Positions 1 to 10,400 of a stretch of 64,000 bases of DNA are shown here, one piece after another; the stretch's first letter is position 1; every line of letters starts with the position of its first letter. The notes under the pieces are model-generated. The model worked only from the letters and a program-made list of their open reading frames with translations, ran no database searches and was not told the origin of the DNA. The stretch is taken from contig MU004197.1 of assembly GCA_010093605.1 (NCBI GenBank), positions 1,178,001 through 1,242,000 on the forward strand, in the 5' to 3' direction. The stretch comes from Lophium mytilinum (taxonomy: Eukaryota; Ascomycota; Dothideomycetes; Mytilinidiales; Mytilinidiaceae). The translations under genes were made by a program, and so were the position numbers.

Positions 1-4
1 TCGA

Positions 5-248
5 TGTGAGAATAGATGGATAGATAGATAGATAGGAATTGTATTACTTGAGTTCTATTCTACATTAACAGCAACGGAGTTGTATATATACAGCATTTAA
101 TGCATTGTAAAACGTTTCTCTAACGTTCTTGTAACGTTATCCAGCGTTCGTTGTATCACGTTCAAACGCTCACGGTTTTGTCCCGTTTGAAGTCTTTTGA
201 GCCTATTATGCGTAAGGATATAACGCTTATGCTATTATAATCTTTACA
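5..248 (-). repeat. 3' LTR of the Copia element
   Basis: This 244-bp repeat matches 5246-5489 over its whole length. It contains a short GATA run and the words gcatttaatgcatt and cgttcaaacgctcacgg. It keeps CA/TG dinucleotides that the element interior has largely lost. Most differences from the other copy are transitions, and for most the left copy keeps the unmutated base (for example cagcaacgg against tagtaatag). Confidence 0.93.
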
Positions 249-293
249 CACTCCCTTAAGCGTTATATGCTTATTTTGTATATTCTTTTTTGA

Positions 294-303
294 ATAGATA
301 GAG

Positions 304-390
<87 letters not shown>

Positions 391-440
391 ATTTCTTTTT
401 CTTCTTCTTTGCACAGATAGATAGATAGATAGATAGATAA
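294..440. repeat. GATA microsatellite (two runs)
   Basis: A nearly uninterrupted (GATA)n run covers about 294-391 and a second one covers 415-440. They lie between the RNase H remnant and the 3' LTR of the Copia element. Shorter GATA/TATC runs recur in both LTRs and near 2100-2220, 3220-3310 and 4550-4725, so the motif seems to belong to the element or to have expanded inside it. Confidence 0.95.
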
Positions 441-479
441 AATCTATATATCTATGTATTTGCGCAATAGAGTTATATC

Positions 480-3400
480 TATATATCTATGTATCTATTT
501 AGTGTCTAATCTCATATAGTCTACTATTTTAGTAAAACTACTTCCCACTAATGGTTTAGTGAATATATTAGTTATTTACTCCTTAGTATTAAGGTAGGCT
601 AGCTTTATTAATCCATTTTAAACATTTTCTCTTACAAAATGATATTATATATCTATATGTTTAGTTTTTGAGTGGTGTTCAGGATTATTAGCTAATTCTA
701 TAGCTGATTAACTATCCGTAAATAGATAGAAGTCTTCTGTATTTTTAATATTAAGTTGTTTTAATATACTTTTTAAGTATATATATTCTTTTATAGTTTC
801 TTTTAAAGCTATATATTTAGCTTCGCAACTAGATAGTGCTATAGATCTCTATAGTTTACTATTCCAGCTAATAGGTGTTTTTCTATAGGAAAAGTAATAT
901 CCTGTAGTAGATTTTCTTCCTATTATATTACCCCCGTAATCTGCATTAGAATAGCCTAATATATATAGTGCAGGATTATTAGGAGAAAATTTAACGCTTA
1001 TTCCTTGCGTAGGCTTATATAATAAGTATTTCCATATCCTTTCTAAGGCTTTAAAGTGAATAGGACTAGGATTAGACATAAAACAAGCGCATAGATTTAC
1101 GCTATAGGCTATATCTAGTCTTATTTTTATAGATAGATAGATAAGACTTCCAACTTATTATTAGTATAGTTTTATATCCTCTTTTAATGCCTGTTTATTG
1201 TTTTTCTCTAGTTTTATACCTATTTCTCCTAGTATAAAGACGGGATTTAGTTTCTCTTTATTAAATCTTTTTAATAGACTTTTTGTATACTTTTTCTAGC
1301 TTAATAATAGGGTTCTTTCCTTTCTATTATATATTATTTCCATGCCTAGAAAATAGGATATAGGCCCTAAGTTTATTAATTCTAAGTCTTTACTTAGTTT
1401 TAATTATAGATTTTCTATATCTTTTATATTTAGGCTAAATACTAATAAATTATCTATGTAGTAGACTATTATTATAGTTTTATTTTTAAATACTGCCTGC
1501 TCTGCAATAGTACTTTTAAAACTGTACTTTTCTAAATATATAGCTAAATGGATATACTATTGTCTAGGGGACTATTTTAAGCCGTATAATGCTTTATTTA
1601 GCTTATAGACTTTATTATTTATATTAAAACCATGTAGTTATTCTATGTATAGTTCTTTATCTAAGTCTATATGCGTAAATGCGTTTTTAAAATCCTATTA
1701 TATTATTTCCTAGTTATAATAAGTAGCTAATACAAGTAATAGCCTATATACTTCTAGGCGGCAGGTATTAGTAAAGGTTTCTTTATAATCTACGCTGTAG
1801 ACTTAGCTAAAACCTTTTACTACCCATCTTGCCTTATATTTAGATATATTATTATCTATATCGGTTTTAATTTTATAAACCCAGCGTCCTTTTAACGCAT
1901 TTCTATTTACTAGTAAGTCTACTAACTTCCAGGTATTTTACTTATTAAGCTAGTCTATTTCTATTTACATAGCTTCTTTCTATTTCTTATTATATAGAGA
2001 TTCTATAGCTTGTTTATACATATTTAGCTCGTTGTTATTATTAATAATAAAGGCTAATTCGTCTTTAGATAGATTATCTATATATGTATTTATAGATAAT
2101 TAAGTTTAGTTTCTATCTATGTATATGTTTAATAATTAATTTTTATCTATATATCTATTTATTAAATTTAGATTTTATATATATCTTTAAATAGATAGAT
2201 TTTTAGATAGTTTTATAGCTAATTTATCTTTAGATAAGCTTTTATCTATAATAGTACTACTTTCGTCTCTAATAGTATTATTACTACTCATTATAGTATT
2301 ATCTATATTTCCATGTTCTTTTAGTAGTTTTATAGCATATTCTATAGAGCTTTCCTTTTTATTTACTTTATTCTTTGTATTTAGAAAGCTTTCTATTATA
2401 GTTATATCTCTTGCCTAGAAAATTTTATTAGTTTCTATATCTAATAATCTATACGCATTTAAACCATAGCCTAATATTATAGCCTTTTTAGCTCTTGGTT
2501 TTAATTTAGTTATTTACGTTTTAACCTTATAAAAAGCTATAGAGCCAAAGATTTTTATATTATCTATTTTAGCTTTTCTTTTATAATATAGCTTAAATAG
2601 CGTTTTATCTTTTAAGCTAGAGTGCAGCGTTCTATTATATATATATATAGCCGCATTTACAGCTTCTCTCTATAGGTTAAAAGGTAAATTAGCTATATAT
2701 AATAGAGCCCTTACTATATTAAATATAGTTAAGTTAATTTACTCTACTAGACCGTTTTGTTCCGGCGTATAGGGGCTTAAGAATTAATGGGTTATACCTG
2801 TTTTTAAAAGAGTTATTTTAAACTTCTTATTTATATATTCTCCCCTATTATTAGTTTTAAAAATTTGTATTTTTCTTTTATCTCCTATATTTATATTTTT
2901 AGCCTTAGCTTTATATTCTAAAAAGGCGTTATAAGCTTTATCTTTAGATTTTAATAGTTTATATTCTATATATCTTAAAGCTGTATCTATAAAGAAGATA
3001 ACATATTTATTACCCCCTAAACTAGGTGGATTTATAGGCCCTGCTAAATCTAAAGAGACTTTTTATAGAGGAATTACTATTTTTAGTATTATTTTCTTAC
3101 TTCTCTTATTTTTTATTATTTTAGCTTTTATACAGGCTTCGCATTAAATAGGCTCTTTTATATTTATACCTAATAGTATACTAAGCTTTCTAGAGCTTAT
3201 ATAGCCTATTCTTTAGTGCTAAATAGATAGATTATTTCTATCTATATATGTATTTGTAAAATCGCTTTTATCTATCTATTTATATATTTAATTTATCTTT
3301 TTATCTATTTATTTTGTAAAAAGCGTTATATTCTCTATATTTATATAGTATAAAGAGTTTTTAAGTAATACTATTACTAGTATATTATTATTTTTTTATA

Positions 3401-4560
3401 TAATAGCTGTTTTATTCTTAAACATAATATTTATTCCTATAGAATCTAGTTTACTTATAGATATTAGATTATATCTAAAGTTAGGAATAAAAAAGCACTT
3501 TTCTAGTATAAATATATTCCCATTTAGTTTTAATTATATATTTCCTACACCTTCTACAGTTGTAGTTTTATTTTCTCCCTAATTTAATATAATAGCTTAC
3601 TTCTTATAACTAGTAAATAGATTTCTATCTACTATTATATAGCTTGTGCTCCCGGAGTCTAATATATAATTAGCTTTGTTATTAGGGGTATAATAGGATG
3701 CTAGAAATACCTTTACTTTAGCTGCATCTAGTTCTATATTAAAATTATCCTATCTAGGGTTAGATTCCTCTATAAGTAAGGATTCTTCCTTCTTATTATT
3801 ATCTTTTAGTGGTTTAAAGTACTCCTTTATTCTAAACTATTTTAGAGCTCTTTCTAGAAATAGATAGAAATAATCTTTTATAAGGTGTGTAGCTATTTTA
3901 CACTTCTTATAGTATTGTTTTTCTATTCTAGTCTTATTGTTAGGTAAGAACTTTTTAGTTCTATTAAATAGAGCCGTTTTGTGCTCTTTAGACTCTTATC
4001 TTCTTGCTTTATCTATTAAATTAAAGATTAAATTATCTAATTTAATATTAGATGAGTTTTCCCTATAGGATTACGTAACCATTATTATAAAGCCATTATA
4101 GGGGTCTGTTAGGTTATTTAAAACCTAGGCTATAATAACTTAATTTAGTAATTTAAGCTTTTTTCGCTTTTAATTAATCTATTAACTATTTTATCTTATT
4201 TAAGTAATCTTCTATAGTTAAAAACTTAGATAAAATAGTATTAAATAGCTTCTTATAAATAAGGAATTTAGAACTAAAGCCCTTTAGGCTATATAGCTTC
4301 TTTAGTAGCTTCTAAGCTTCTATTATAGTAGTAGAATACTATAATTATAATAGAGGACCGTCCTCTATAGTAAGCCTAATAGTGGCTAATGCTTTTATAT
4401 TATTTTCCTTATTAATAGGAATAGTAGTACTGCTAATAGCATTACTACAACTTTTTTCTACTAAGAGAGATTATACTCTTAGAGCCTAAACTTTGTAGTT
4501 AGATTAACCAACTAGCTTAGTAATACTGATTTTATCCATTTTAGATTAAATAGATAGCTA
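480..4560 (-). pseudogene. Copia gag-pol remnant
   Basis: The reading frame is destroyed by many stops, but domain landmarks survive on the minus strand. A CX2CX4HX4C zinc knuckle with Cys-to-Tyr changes lies at about 3870-3912. A protease LDSGS motif lies at 3648-3661. The integrase C-terminal motif YTPEQNG lies at about 2751-2776, followed by a stop where Arg is usual. The RT catalytic box reads YIDN instead of YVDD at about 1444-1478. The RNase H segment with a KSTTGY motif forms the longest open piece (849-1079). The order PR-INT-RT-RH is diagnostic of Copia rather than Gypsy. The changes are all of RIP type, so no functional protein can be made. Confidence 0.9.
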
Positions 4561-5245
4561 GATAGCCTGTTAGGTAAATAGATAGATAGATAAATAGATG
4601 GATTTCTATATATCTATAGATTTATTAAATAGATAGATTTCTATCTATCTATATATTTGGCGAATAGATAGATAGATAAATTCTATGTATCTATGTATTT
4701 AATGAATAGATAGATAGATAGAAAGAGAAATATTTTAATTTTTAATTAATTTATCTTCTTGTATTAGATAAGATAATAGGATAAAAGGTTATAATCTAAT
4801 CTAGAGTATCCAGATTTAATACGTAATAGATAATAGACGTTAGAAGGTTAATTGCGTGGTTTATAATGTAATATAAGCTTATAGAAGCTTTATAATAGTA
4901 AATATAAATTTCTTTAGTCTGATTTTGTTTATAATAGATTTATAATTCTAGATTGCGTTCTAGCTATTATATGGCGGGCTTATAATTAATAACTTCGTCC
5001 TCTTCTTTAATTTTGGCTTTGTTTTATGCTTAAAACTACTTATACGGTGGTGTAGTAGGTTTATAGGCTAGAGATGGTAATTAAGATAGTAAACGGCGTT
5101 ATTTTCGTCCAATATTTAGTTGATTTAAATAATTTTAGTCGATATTTTATTAATTTTAAGAGGGAACCTGCCTGTTAGTACTATATATAGTTGTAGATTG
5201 CATAGTACAATCCAAGCTTATAACCTCTTAAAGGTATAGAGTTAA

Positions 5246-5489
5246 TATAAGAATAGATAGATAGATAGATAGATAGGAATTGTATTGCTTAAGTTCTATT
5301 CTATATTAATAGTAATAGAGTTGTATATATACAGCATTTAATGCATTATAAAACGTTTCTCTAACGTTCTTATAACGTTATCCAGCGTTTGTTGTATCAC
5401 GTTCAAACGCTCACGGTTTCGTCCCGTTTGAAGGCTTTTGAGCCTATTATGCGTAAGGATATAACGCTTATGCTATTGTAATCCTTACA
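5246..5489 (-). repeat. 5' LTR of the Copia element
   Basis: This is the partner of 5-248 and has the same length. It is somewhat more G-to-A/C-to-T mutated than the left copy, but both LTRs are much less degraded than the interior. It is followed directly by ordinary-composition DNA at 5490. Confidence 0.93.
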
Positions 5490-5904
5490 AGTACTCCTGT
5501 ATACTAGTTCTCAATTTAAAACGCTGCGGAGAGTCTGGGCATTCCTGCCTGCCCTCGCTATATACTTCCTGTCTACCTGCCCCTTTGTGACGCCCTGCTA
5601 CTACTTCGTCTCGAAACACGAACATATTGCGACCTCTTTGCGCCGTGCTGCTATCTCCCTTCCGCAGTCACCTTACAAATAGCCTGTCTTCGGTCTGTGG
5701 ACCAATAAATTCCTATACCGTCAAGCCTGAATCCGCGCCAGCCAACACCAGCAGATGAGCCCTCTGGTTGCGGCGACGTGGTCGGGCGATGTGGATACTC
5801 CACTTATGAGCTATCCGGTGGCGTGCTAAACTAAGCAGCAGGCCTCCATCCTCAGCTACATCTTCGATTTCCTAGAAAGAGAAGGGCATGCTACGCGATT
5901 AGAA
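5490..5904. other. Spacer between Copia element and GH43 relic
   Basis: Base composition returns to normal here. No open frame, RNA gene or repeat is evident. The 3' half may hold the ruined 5' end of the GH43 gene, but nothing there can be read with confidence. Confidence 0.5.
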
Positions 5905-6981
5905 AGGCAAGTTCTGGCGCCACAAGCGGAGGACTCTCATTGTGCTCGGCGTCGTCGTTTTCTTCGCCATACCGGCCAATTGCGCCGCTGTCGCCACCGT
6001 GTTTTCTTAATCAGGATGTTCCGAGAGCCCATACCGTACCCTTCAGGCCTGGCCCCTTTCCGCACAGCAATTTGAGACTGTTGATGACTATGGAAAAGCC
6101 AACGTACAGGTAGCCGGCAATGTCGGCTGAATTCCTGAATTGGATCTCCATGACTATAGTGCCGACCCTCTGCCGGTCCTATGAGAATAGGTGGCCTTGC
6201 GCTTTGCGAATGCCAGCGAGACCAACATGACGAATCCGCATACTTTTGACTCTGAATGTTGCCAGGAGTGTGCCTCTCGCTAATGTCTGGGCTCCTGACA
6301 TTCTGCAACGTCTGTCCGATGGCAGATTTGTGATGTACTATTCTACTACTGTGGGCATTGCGACGGAAAACCACTGTGTTGGCGCTGCTATCGTGGATGC
6401 CCCCCAGGGACCTTTCAAGCCTCTCTCAACACCCTCTCGCCTGCACAACCCATCTAGGCGGCGCCATTGATGATATCGACGGCAAGATCTACGTGCCACC
6501 CAAGGTCGACGGCAATGACCATAGGCACAGCGGCATTTGCGAGAGTATGGCACCCCCCAAGCCAGTACGCCGGTCCTGCTACAGCTTCTAGAAGACGACG
6601 CAGCCACCCCAGTCAGCGTCCCTATCGAGATCTTGAACCGTAATCAGTCAGAAGGCCCCTTCGTGGAAGCGTCATCTCTCGTACGCAGCAATGAAGGGGT
6701 GTATTTCCTTCTCTTAGCTCAAGTTGCACCCGCCTGCTAAGCTACGACCTGAAATATGCGACTAGCAAGAACGTCGCAGGTCTGTACGAAAGGGTCTCGA
6801 AGCCGCTACTTGTAACTGGGAATTAGGGCTTGCTTGCGCCAGGCAGTGTCTCGGTGCGGAAAGACAGCGAGCAGTGGCGGGTGGTCCTTCATTCCAGGAT
6901 TACCACGCCGTTCGGGGACGTGAGGACTATGCATACGGGGTTGCTGGCTCTTAATAGGACGGAGGGGTTCGATGAGACATG
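5905..6981 (+). pseudogene. Glycoside hydrolase family 43 (arabinanase/xylosidase-like) pseudogene
   Basis: Plus-strand fragments in different frames line up, in order, with a fungal GH43 five-bladed propeller enzyme. They are NVWAPDILQRLSDGRFVMYY (6246-6350), HCVGAAIVDAPQGPFKPL (to about 6425), HLGGAIDDIDGKIYV (about 6450-6497, shifted frame), a segment with IEILNR, GPFVEASSLV and EGVYFLL (about 6625-6715), and VLHSRITT with MHTGLLAL (about 6880-6955). The WAPD and GPFVEAS motifs are the family signatures. At least three frameshifts and several stops break the gene. An upstream piece (about 5905-6007) encodes a basic stretch followed by a hydrophobic segment, like a type II membrane anchor. 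The gene lies just beyond the Copia element and is clearly inactive. Confidence 0.82.
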
Positions 6982-7393
6982 AAAGGCTACTCATTGAGTT
7001 GACTTAGCGAGCATCACCATAAAGAGTTCTTACTGCTCTCGGCTGTTTATGACCAATTGCACTGCGATGCCATTTCGTGAGGCCATTCCATGTCTAGTCC
7101 TCTTCTAGCCATCAAAGCCAGTTGATGGGCATTTTGATATACCTCCATTAAAGACCGCCCTATTTGCAGCTAATTTACAGCAAGTAGTCCGTAGGTCTGT
7201 CCAGAGGGCGGTAGTTATGATAGTCGGTCGTTTGAAAACTAGCGTTCGTACCGCGGAATGACGTGACCGACGCCGCGGCCCCGCATGTGCCCGCCTTCCA
7301 ATCCAATGCCCACCCTCGAAAAGCGGGGTGCGCACAAAATTGTATTCAGGATATGAATTTTGTAATTTTTTCGCATCCCAAATTATTTCAATT
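6982..7393. other. Intergenic
   Basis: This 412-bp stretch follows the GH43 relic and leads into the tRNA gene. I see no coding homology. A 105-codon minus-strand open frame (7105-7422) has no recognisable motif and overlaps the tRNA. Confidence 0.5.
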
Positions 7394-7551
7394 GGCAACA
7401 TGGCCGAGGTAAGCAACTCCACAACCCGACGGTGTTCACCCGTTAATATTCAGCAGTGGTTATGGCGTGTGACTCAAGTTTAGGCTTACCTCTTCAAGAG
7501 GTTGTATTCTCATGGGCTTTGCCCGCGTGGGTTCGAATCCCACTGTTGTCA
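7394..7551 (+). tRNA. tRNA-Leu(CAA) with anticodon-loop intron and an extra D-loop insertion
   Basis: The acceptor arm GGCAACA (7394-7400) pairs at all seven positions, one wobble, with TGTTGTC (7544-7550); the discriminator is A7551. The D-stem GCC/GGC (7403-7405, 7464-7466) encloses GAG, a 48-bp insertion (7409-7456) and TGGTTAT. Without the insertion the D-arm is the standard tRNA-Leu A box TGGCCGAGTGG. The anticodon is CAA (7475-7477). The usual intron of Leu(CAA) genes, 30 nt, sits at 7479-7508. A long variable arm GGGC-TTT-GCCC follows, then the T-arm GTGGG-TTCGAAT-CCCAC (7527-7543). The mature tRNA would be 80 nt plus CCA. The extra insertion starts GTAAGC, ends CAG and splits the A box, so this is either a gene needing two kinds of splicing or a disrupted copy. 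Confidence 0.88.
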
Positions 7552-7557
7552 GCAAAC

Positions 7558-7574
7558 TTTTTTGATCTTTTTTT
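7558..7574 (+). terminator. RNA polymerase III terminator
   Basis: T6 at 7558-7563 and T7 at 7568-7574 start seven bases after the tRNA discriminator base. Such oligo-T runs stop Pol III, so the transcription unit still looks intact at its 3' end. Confidence 0.8.
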
Positions 7575-7979
7575 CGGACATTAATGACATTCAACTAATA
7601 GTTCATAAACTTCTGGAGATGTAGCTCCACCGCAAACGGTCTAACATTAGCGATAATAATAAAATAGGTAATGCTATAGTTCTTTTCTTAGTTATCTCCA
7701 CCGCGGCCCGACTTCTGGTGGTGTTGCAGCAGGTCTGTAGATTTTCTGTAGTAAATTCCGCGCTATTAGACTACCTAAACAGGAAATTGGTCGTGATAGC
7801 CGAATTAACCGTATACCCACGCTGATAGGCCAACAACCCCAGAATGCTCGATCGGACATATCGGCATTTATCGATCCTAACCTCGAAAACCTCACATATG
7901 AAAGAAAAGCTACAGCCTATCAATCAAATCTCAAATCATATTCCCTGCCCTACTTAGTTCAGCTTTAGCACTCTTCCCC
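7575..7979. other. Intergenic, probable SDR promoter
   Basis: This 405-bp stretch holds no supported gene. It lies between the tRNA terminator and the SDR start codon. No clear regulatory motif is visible. Confidence 0.5.
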
Positions 7980-9046
7980 ATGGCCTCCCGCACCTTCCGT
8001 TTCCTCACTCAGGCCTGGACACCCCCTGCCAACCCCACCACCTCGTTCGCTGGAAAAAACGTTCTCATCACCGGCGCCAACACTGGCCTGGGGTTCGAGG
8101 CTGCAATCAAATTTGTCGCGCTGGGCGCAGACCGTGTGATTCTGGGCGTGCGCGATCTTACCAAGGGCAACCGCGCTAAAGAGCTCATCGAGCAACGGAC
8201 GGGAGTAAAAGGAAAGACAGAGTCATGGCAGCTTGATATGTGCGATTATGAAAGCATGAGAAGGTTTGCAACGAAAGCTGCGAAGCTAGAAAGGCTGGAT
8301 GTCGCAGTGCTGAATGCGGGCGTGTATAAGGTGCGGTATGACAAGTCGAAGTATGGATGGGAGGAGACACTGCAGGTCAACGTGATCTCGACGGCGTTGC
8401 TAGGGATGCTACTGCTTCCGGTGTTGAAGAAGGCGAGAAGAAAGAGTGACGTGTTGCCGGTGCTGGAAATCGTAACGTCTGGGAATCATGAGACGATTCA
8501 GATTCCTGAGGAGAAGAGAGGGAAGGAGAAGATTTTGGCGTCATACAACGGACTCAAGGATTACGACGCGAGCGCGCAGTATAAGACGTCAAAGCTCTTT
8601 GCGATGTATGTCATGTAGAGCTTGGCTATGTTGGCTCGATCCGAGGATGAAGAGCCGGAGGTGCTCGTCACATTGGTTTGCCCTGGCGCTGCGAAGTCGG
8701 ATCTTAGTCGAGGGTATGATGGACTGGGGATACGGATGATGAAAAGTGTCTTGAATACTGTTTTTCTGAGGATTACAGAGCAGGGTGCAAGGTCTTTGGT
8801 AAGTGGTGTCACTTTGGAGAAAGAGGCTCATGGGAGATTCTGGCAACATGATGAGATCAGGCCGTACGTTCATTGTCTTCCACACTCTTCGATGCCAGCT
8901 GATATATACCTAGGCCAGCACCATTAGTATCTGGGACTGAAGGAGAAGGATTGAGGCGGAAGGTCTGGGCTGAAGTCATCAAAGCGTTTGGTAATATCCC
9001 CGAGCTAATCAGCGCCGAGCTCAGCCCCTCGAAGGATCAGATCTAG
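7980..9046 (+). CDS. Short-chain dehydrogenase/reductase, interrupted by one in-frame TAG
   Basis: Exons are 7980-8863 and 8914-9046 (intron 8864-8913, GTACGT...CTAG). The joined frame is 339 codons but has a TAG at codon 213 (8616-8618). The family is clear: the NAD(P)-binding TGANTGLG motif is at residues 31-38, NAG at 112-114 and the catalytic YKTSK (Tyr201, Lys205) lies just before the stop. After the stop the same frame goes on with the LVCPGAAKSDL segment typical of these enzymes and reads through the intron to a natural end. A CAG-to-TAG change, a CpA-to-TpA transition as in RIP, would explain the stop. Substrate is unknown; the sequence is closest in style to fungal retinol-dehydrogenase-like SDRs. 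It is probably a recent pseudogene, unless the stop is read through or is a sequence error. Confidence 0.85.
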
Positions 9047-9465
9047 CGTTAGCTTGATAGTAGGAAAAGCAGAGGTGTCGAATTGGGATTCTGAATGAGA
9101 CCTTTTATAATCTGAGTACGGTCACCAAAGTCGGCATGATAGATTTAGTGGCAATGCTTTTTGGAGAAAGATCCATTATCTAGCTCAAAATATTGATCAG
9201 AGTAGGTGGCAAAGTTGAGATTCCTTGAAAGCTCAAATCACCTCCCATACGGTCTCCAAATACCCTGTATATGTGATCCTAATCTCGAGCGCTGGTCCAT
9301 TAACCAAACTCCCAGCTCCAGCCGTCCAGCGGCGTGTAGAGTCGTCTCATCACCGTCCGTTCGAGTCCGGTCCAATCTTTCGTCACGCTGGCTTCCAGAT
9401 GTGACGTCCAGCTACCTCTTCCACCGATCCAATAGTGTGTTTCCAGCTCTTGTCCAAGTATCTGC
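9047..9465. other. Intergenic between convergent SDR and Zn-cluster genes
   Basis: This 419-bp stretch holds the 3' flanks of two convergent genes. A 92-codon plus-strand frame at 9206-9484 has no recognisable motif. A gttcgagtc word at 9359 looks like a tRNA B box but has no pairing arms. Confidence 0.5.
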
Positions 9466-10400
9466 TCATCCTAGCCTCCGATAACGAACAGTTTGATAGG
9501 TAACGATACCAATTCCCTCACCAGGGTGGCGAGGCGAGCGCTTCACCCACCACCGTCGTGGGAACCCACTGATCCTGCCTTGGGTAGGCAAGACCCAGTT
9601 TTTCTTGTCTAGTTCGTCCTTCCAGGAGTCCATCAACTGTAGATAGATTAGCCAATGCCACCGACAAAAACGGTAGACTTGTGCGTTTCACTCACCTCAT
9701 TATTCAGCGCCACCTTGCTTGCACGAGTCTCCGCATCCTCATCTGGAAGGTACAACGGAATTGGAAGCGCGTTACCAATAGGATCTCCCCTCACTAATTC
9801 CGTGTTCGTCCTACGTCGCTGTGGCAGACACGACCTGCCATTTCGAATGCAGCGCGTGCACGCCGGCAAAGTGCGAGAGCAGGGGAGCTTCGCGAGCACG
9901 CAGTGTAAACACGACGTCACCAACAGGACCTTGAGGGACTCTATCTTGTTGTTGGTCGTATTATCGAGGGCGGAACGGCTTCCAATTTTGCGAACAACCT
10001 CGGGCTCAACCATGGAGCCATCTGCAGTTGAGCCGCACACCTCGTCGTGACTGATAGGAGCTGAAATTTCGTCTTCGGCTTCGGTGTCAAATGCAAGGGC
10101 TTGAAGGATTTTGCAGGGTGTCGGTTGAAGAGATGCGACGCAACTTTGATATCCGGACAGGCTGGTTGACGAAGACAGGGGGGAAGCATTGAGCGTTGTG
10201 GAGACTGTTAGGTCGAAATAACTCAGGTCCGTGGTGTTTGAGTAAGAAGCAGACAGATCTTCGTCGATTGTTTGCGTAGGCGGGGTGGAGGGGCTGGCGG
10301 GACGACTTCTAGCAAATTCGTCGAGAGAGTGGATTGCGATTGGCACGGTTTGAAGCCATTGCCGCACGCTTGCGAGCTCAGGGGTAGCTGAATCCACCAT
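9466..10400 (-). CDS. Small Zn2Cys6 (C6 zinc cluster) protein
   Basis: The proposed exons, in coding order, are 10400-9696 and 9636-9466 (intron 9637-9695, GTGAGT...CTACAG with a GCTAATC branch-like site), giving 291 aa. Reading straight through the intron instead gives 250 aa ending at 9648. Residues 164-191 hold six cysteines spaced 2-6-6-2-6 (C164, C167, C174, C181, C184, C191), the fungal binuclear zinc-cluster pattern that binds DNA. The cluster sits in the C-terminal half, whereas most C6 activators carry it near the N-terminus. The N-terminal part is Ser/Thr-rich and acidic, like an activation region. No fungal transcription factor middle domain is visible. Targets are unknown. The second exon is supported only by frame and splice signals. 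Confidence 0.68.

Larger units (their letters stand above)
5..5489 (-). mobile_element. Ty1/Copia LTR retrotransposon, full length, RIP-degraded
   Basis: Two 244-bp direct repeats (5-248 and 5246-5489) bound an AT-rich interior. On the minus strand each LTR starts TGTAA and ends with CA or its mutated form. A purine-rich tract (AAGGGAGTG) lies just inside the 3' LTR at 249-257. Residual motifs run in Copia order from high to low coordinates: CCHC knuckle, DSG protease, integrase, reverse transcriptase, RNase H. The interior is full of stops and G-to-A/C-to-T changes and has few CA/TG dinucleotides, the RIP signature. No 5-bp target duplication is visible: the right flank is agtac and the four bases left of the element are tcga. 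Confidence 0.93.

Noticed and set aside
294-440. Telomeric or centromeric repeat
   Set aside because: The GATA runs are inside a retroelement, are not TTAGGG-like and are not part of a large array.
7105-7422. 105-codon minus-strand frame upstream of and overlapping the tRNA
   Set aside because: It overlaps the tRNA 5' half and has no recognisable domain.
7440-7551. An ordinary contiguous tRNA starting near 7440
   Set aside because: Bases directly upstream of TGGTTAT give no acceptor complement to TGTTGTC and no A box. Only GGCAACA at 7394 pairs, which forces the D-loop insertion model.
9340-9375. Possible tRNA (gttcgagtc B-box-like word)
   Set aside because: No T-stem, acceptor or A box can be drawn around it.
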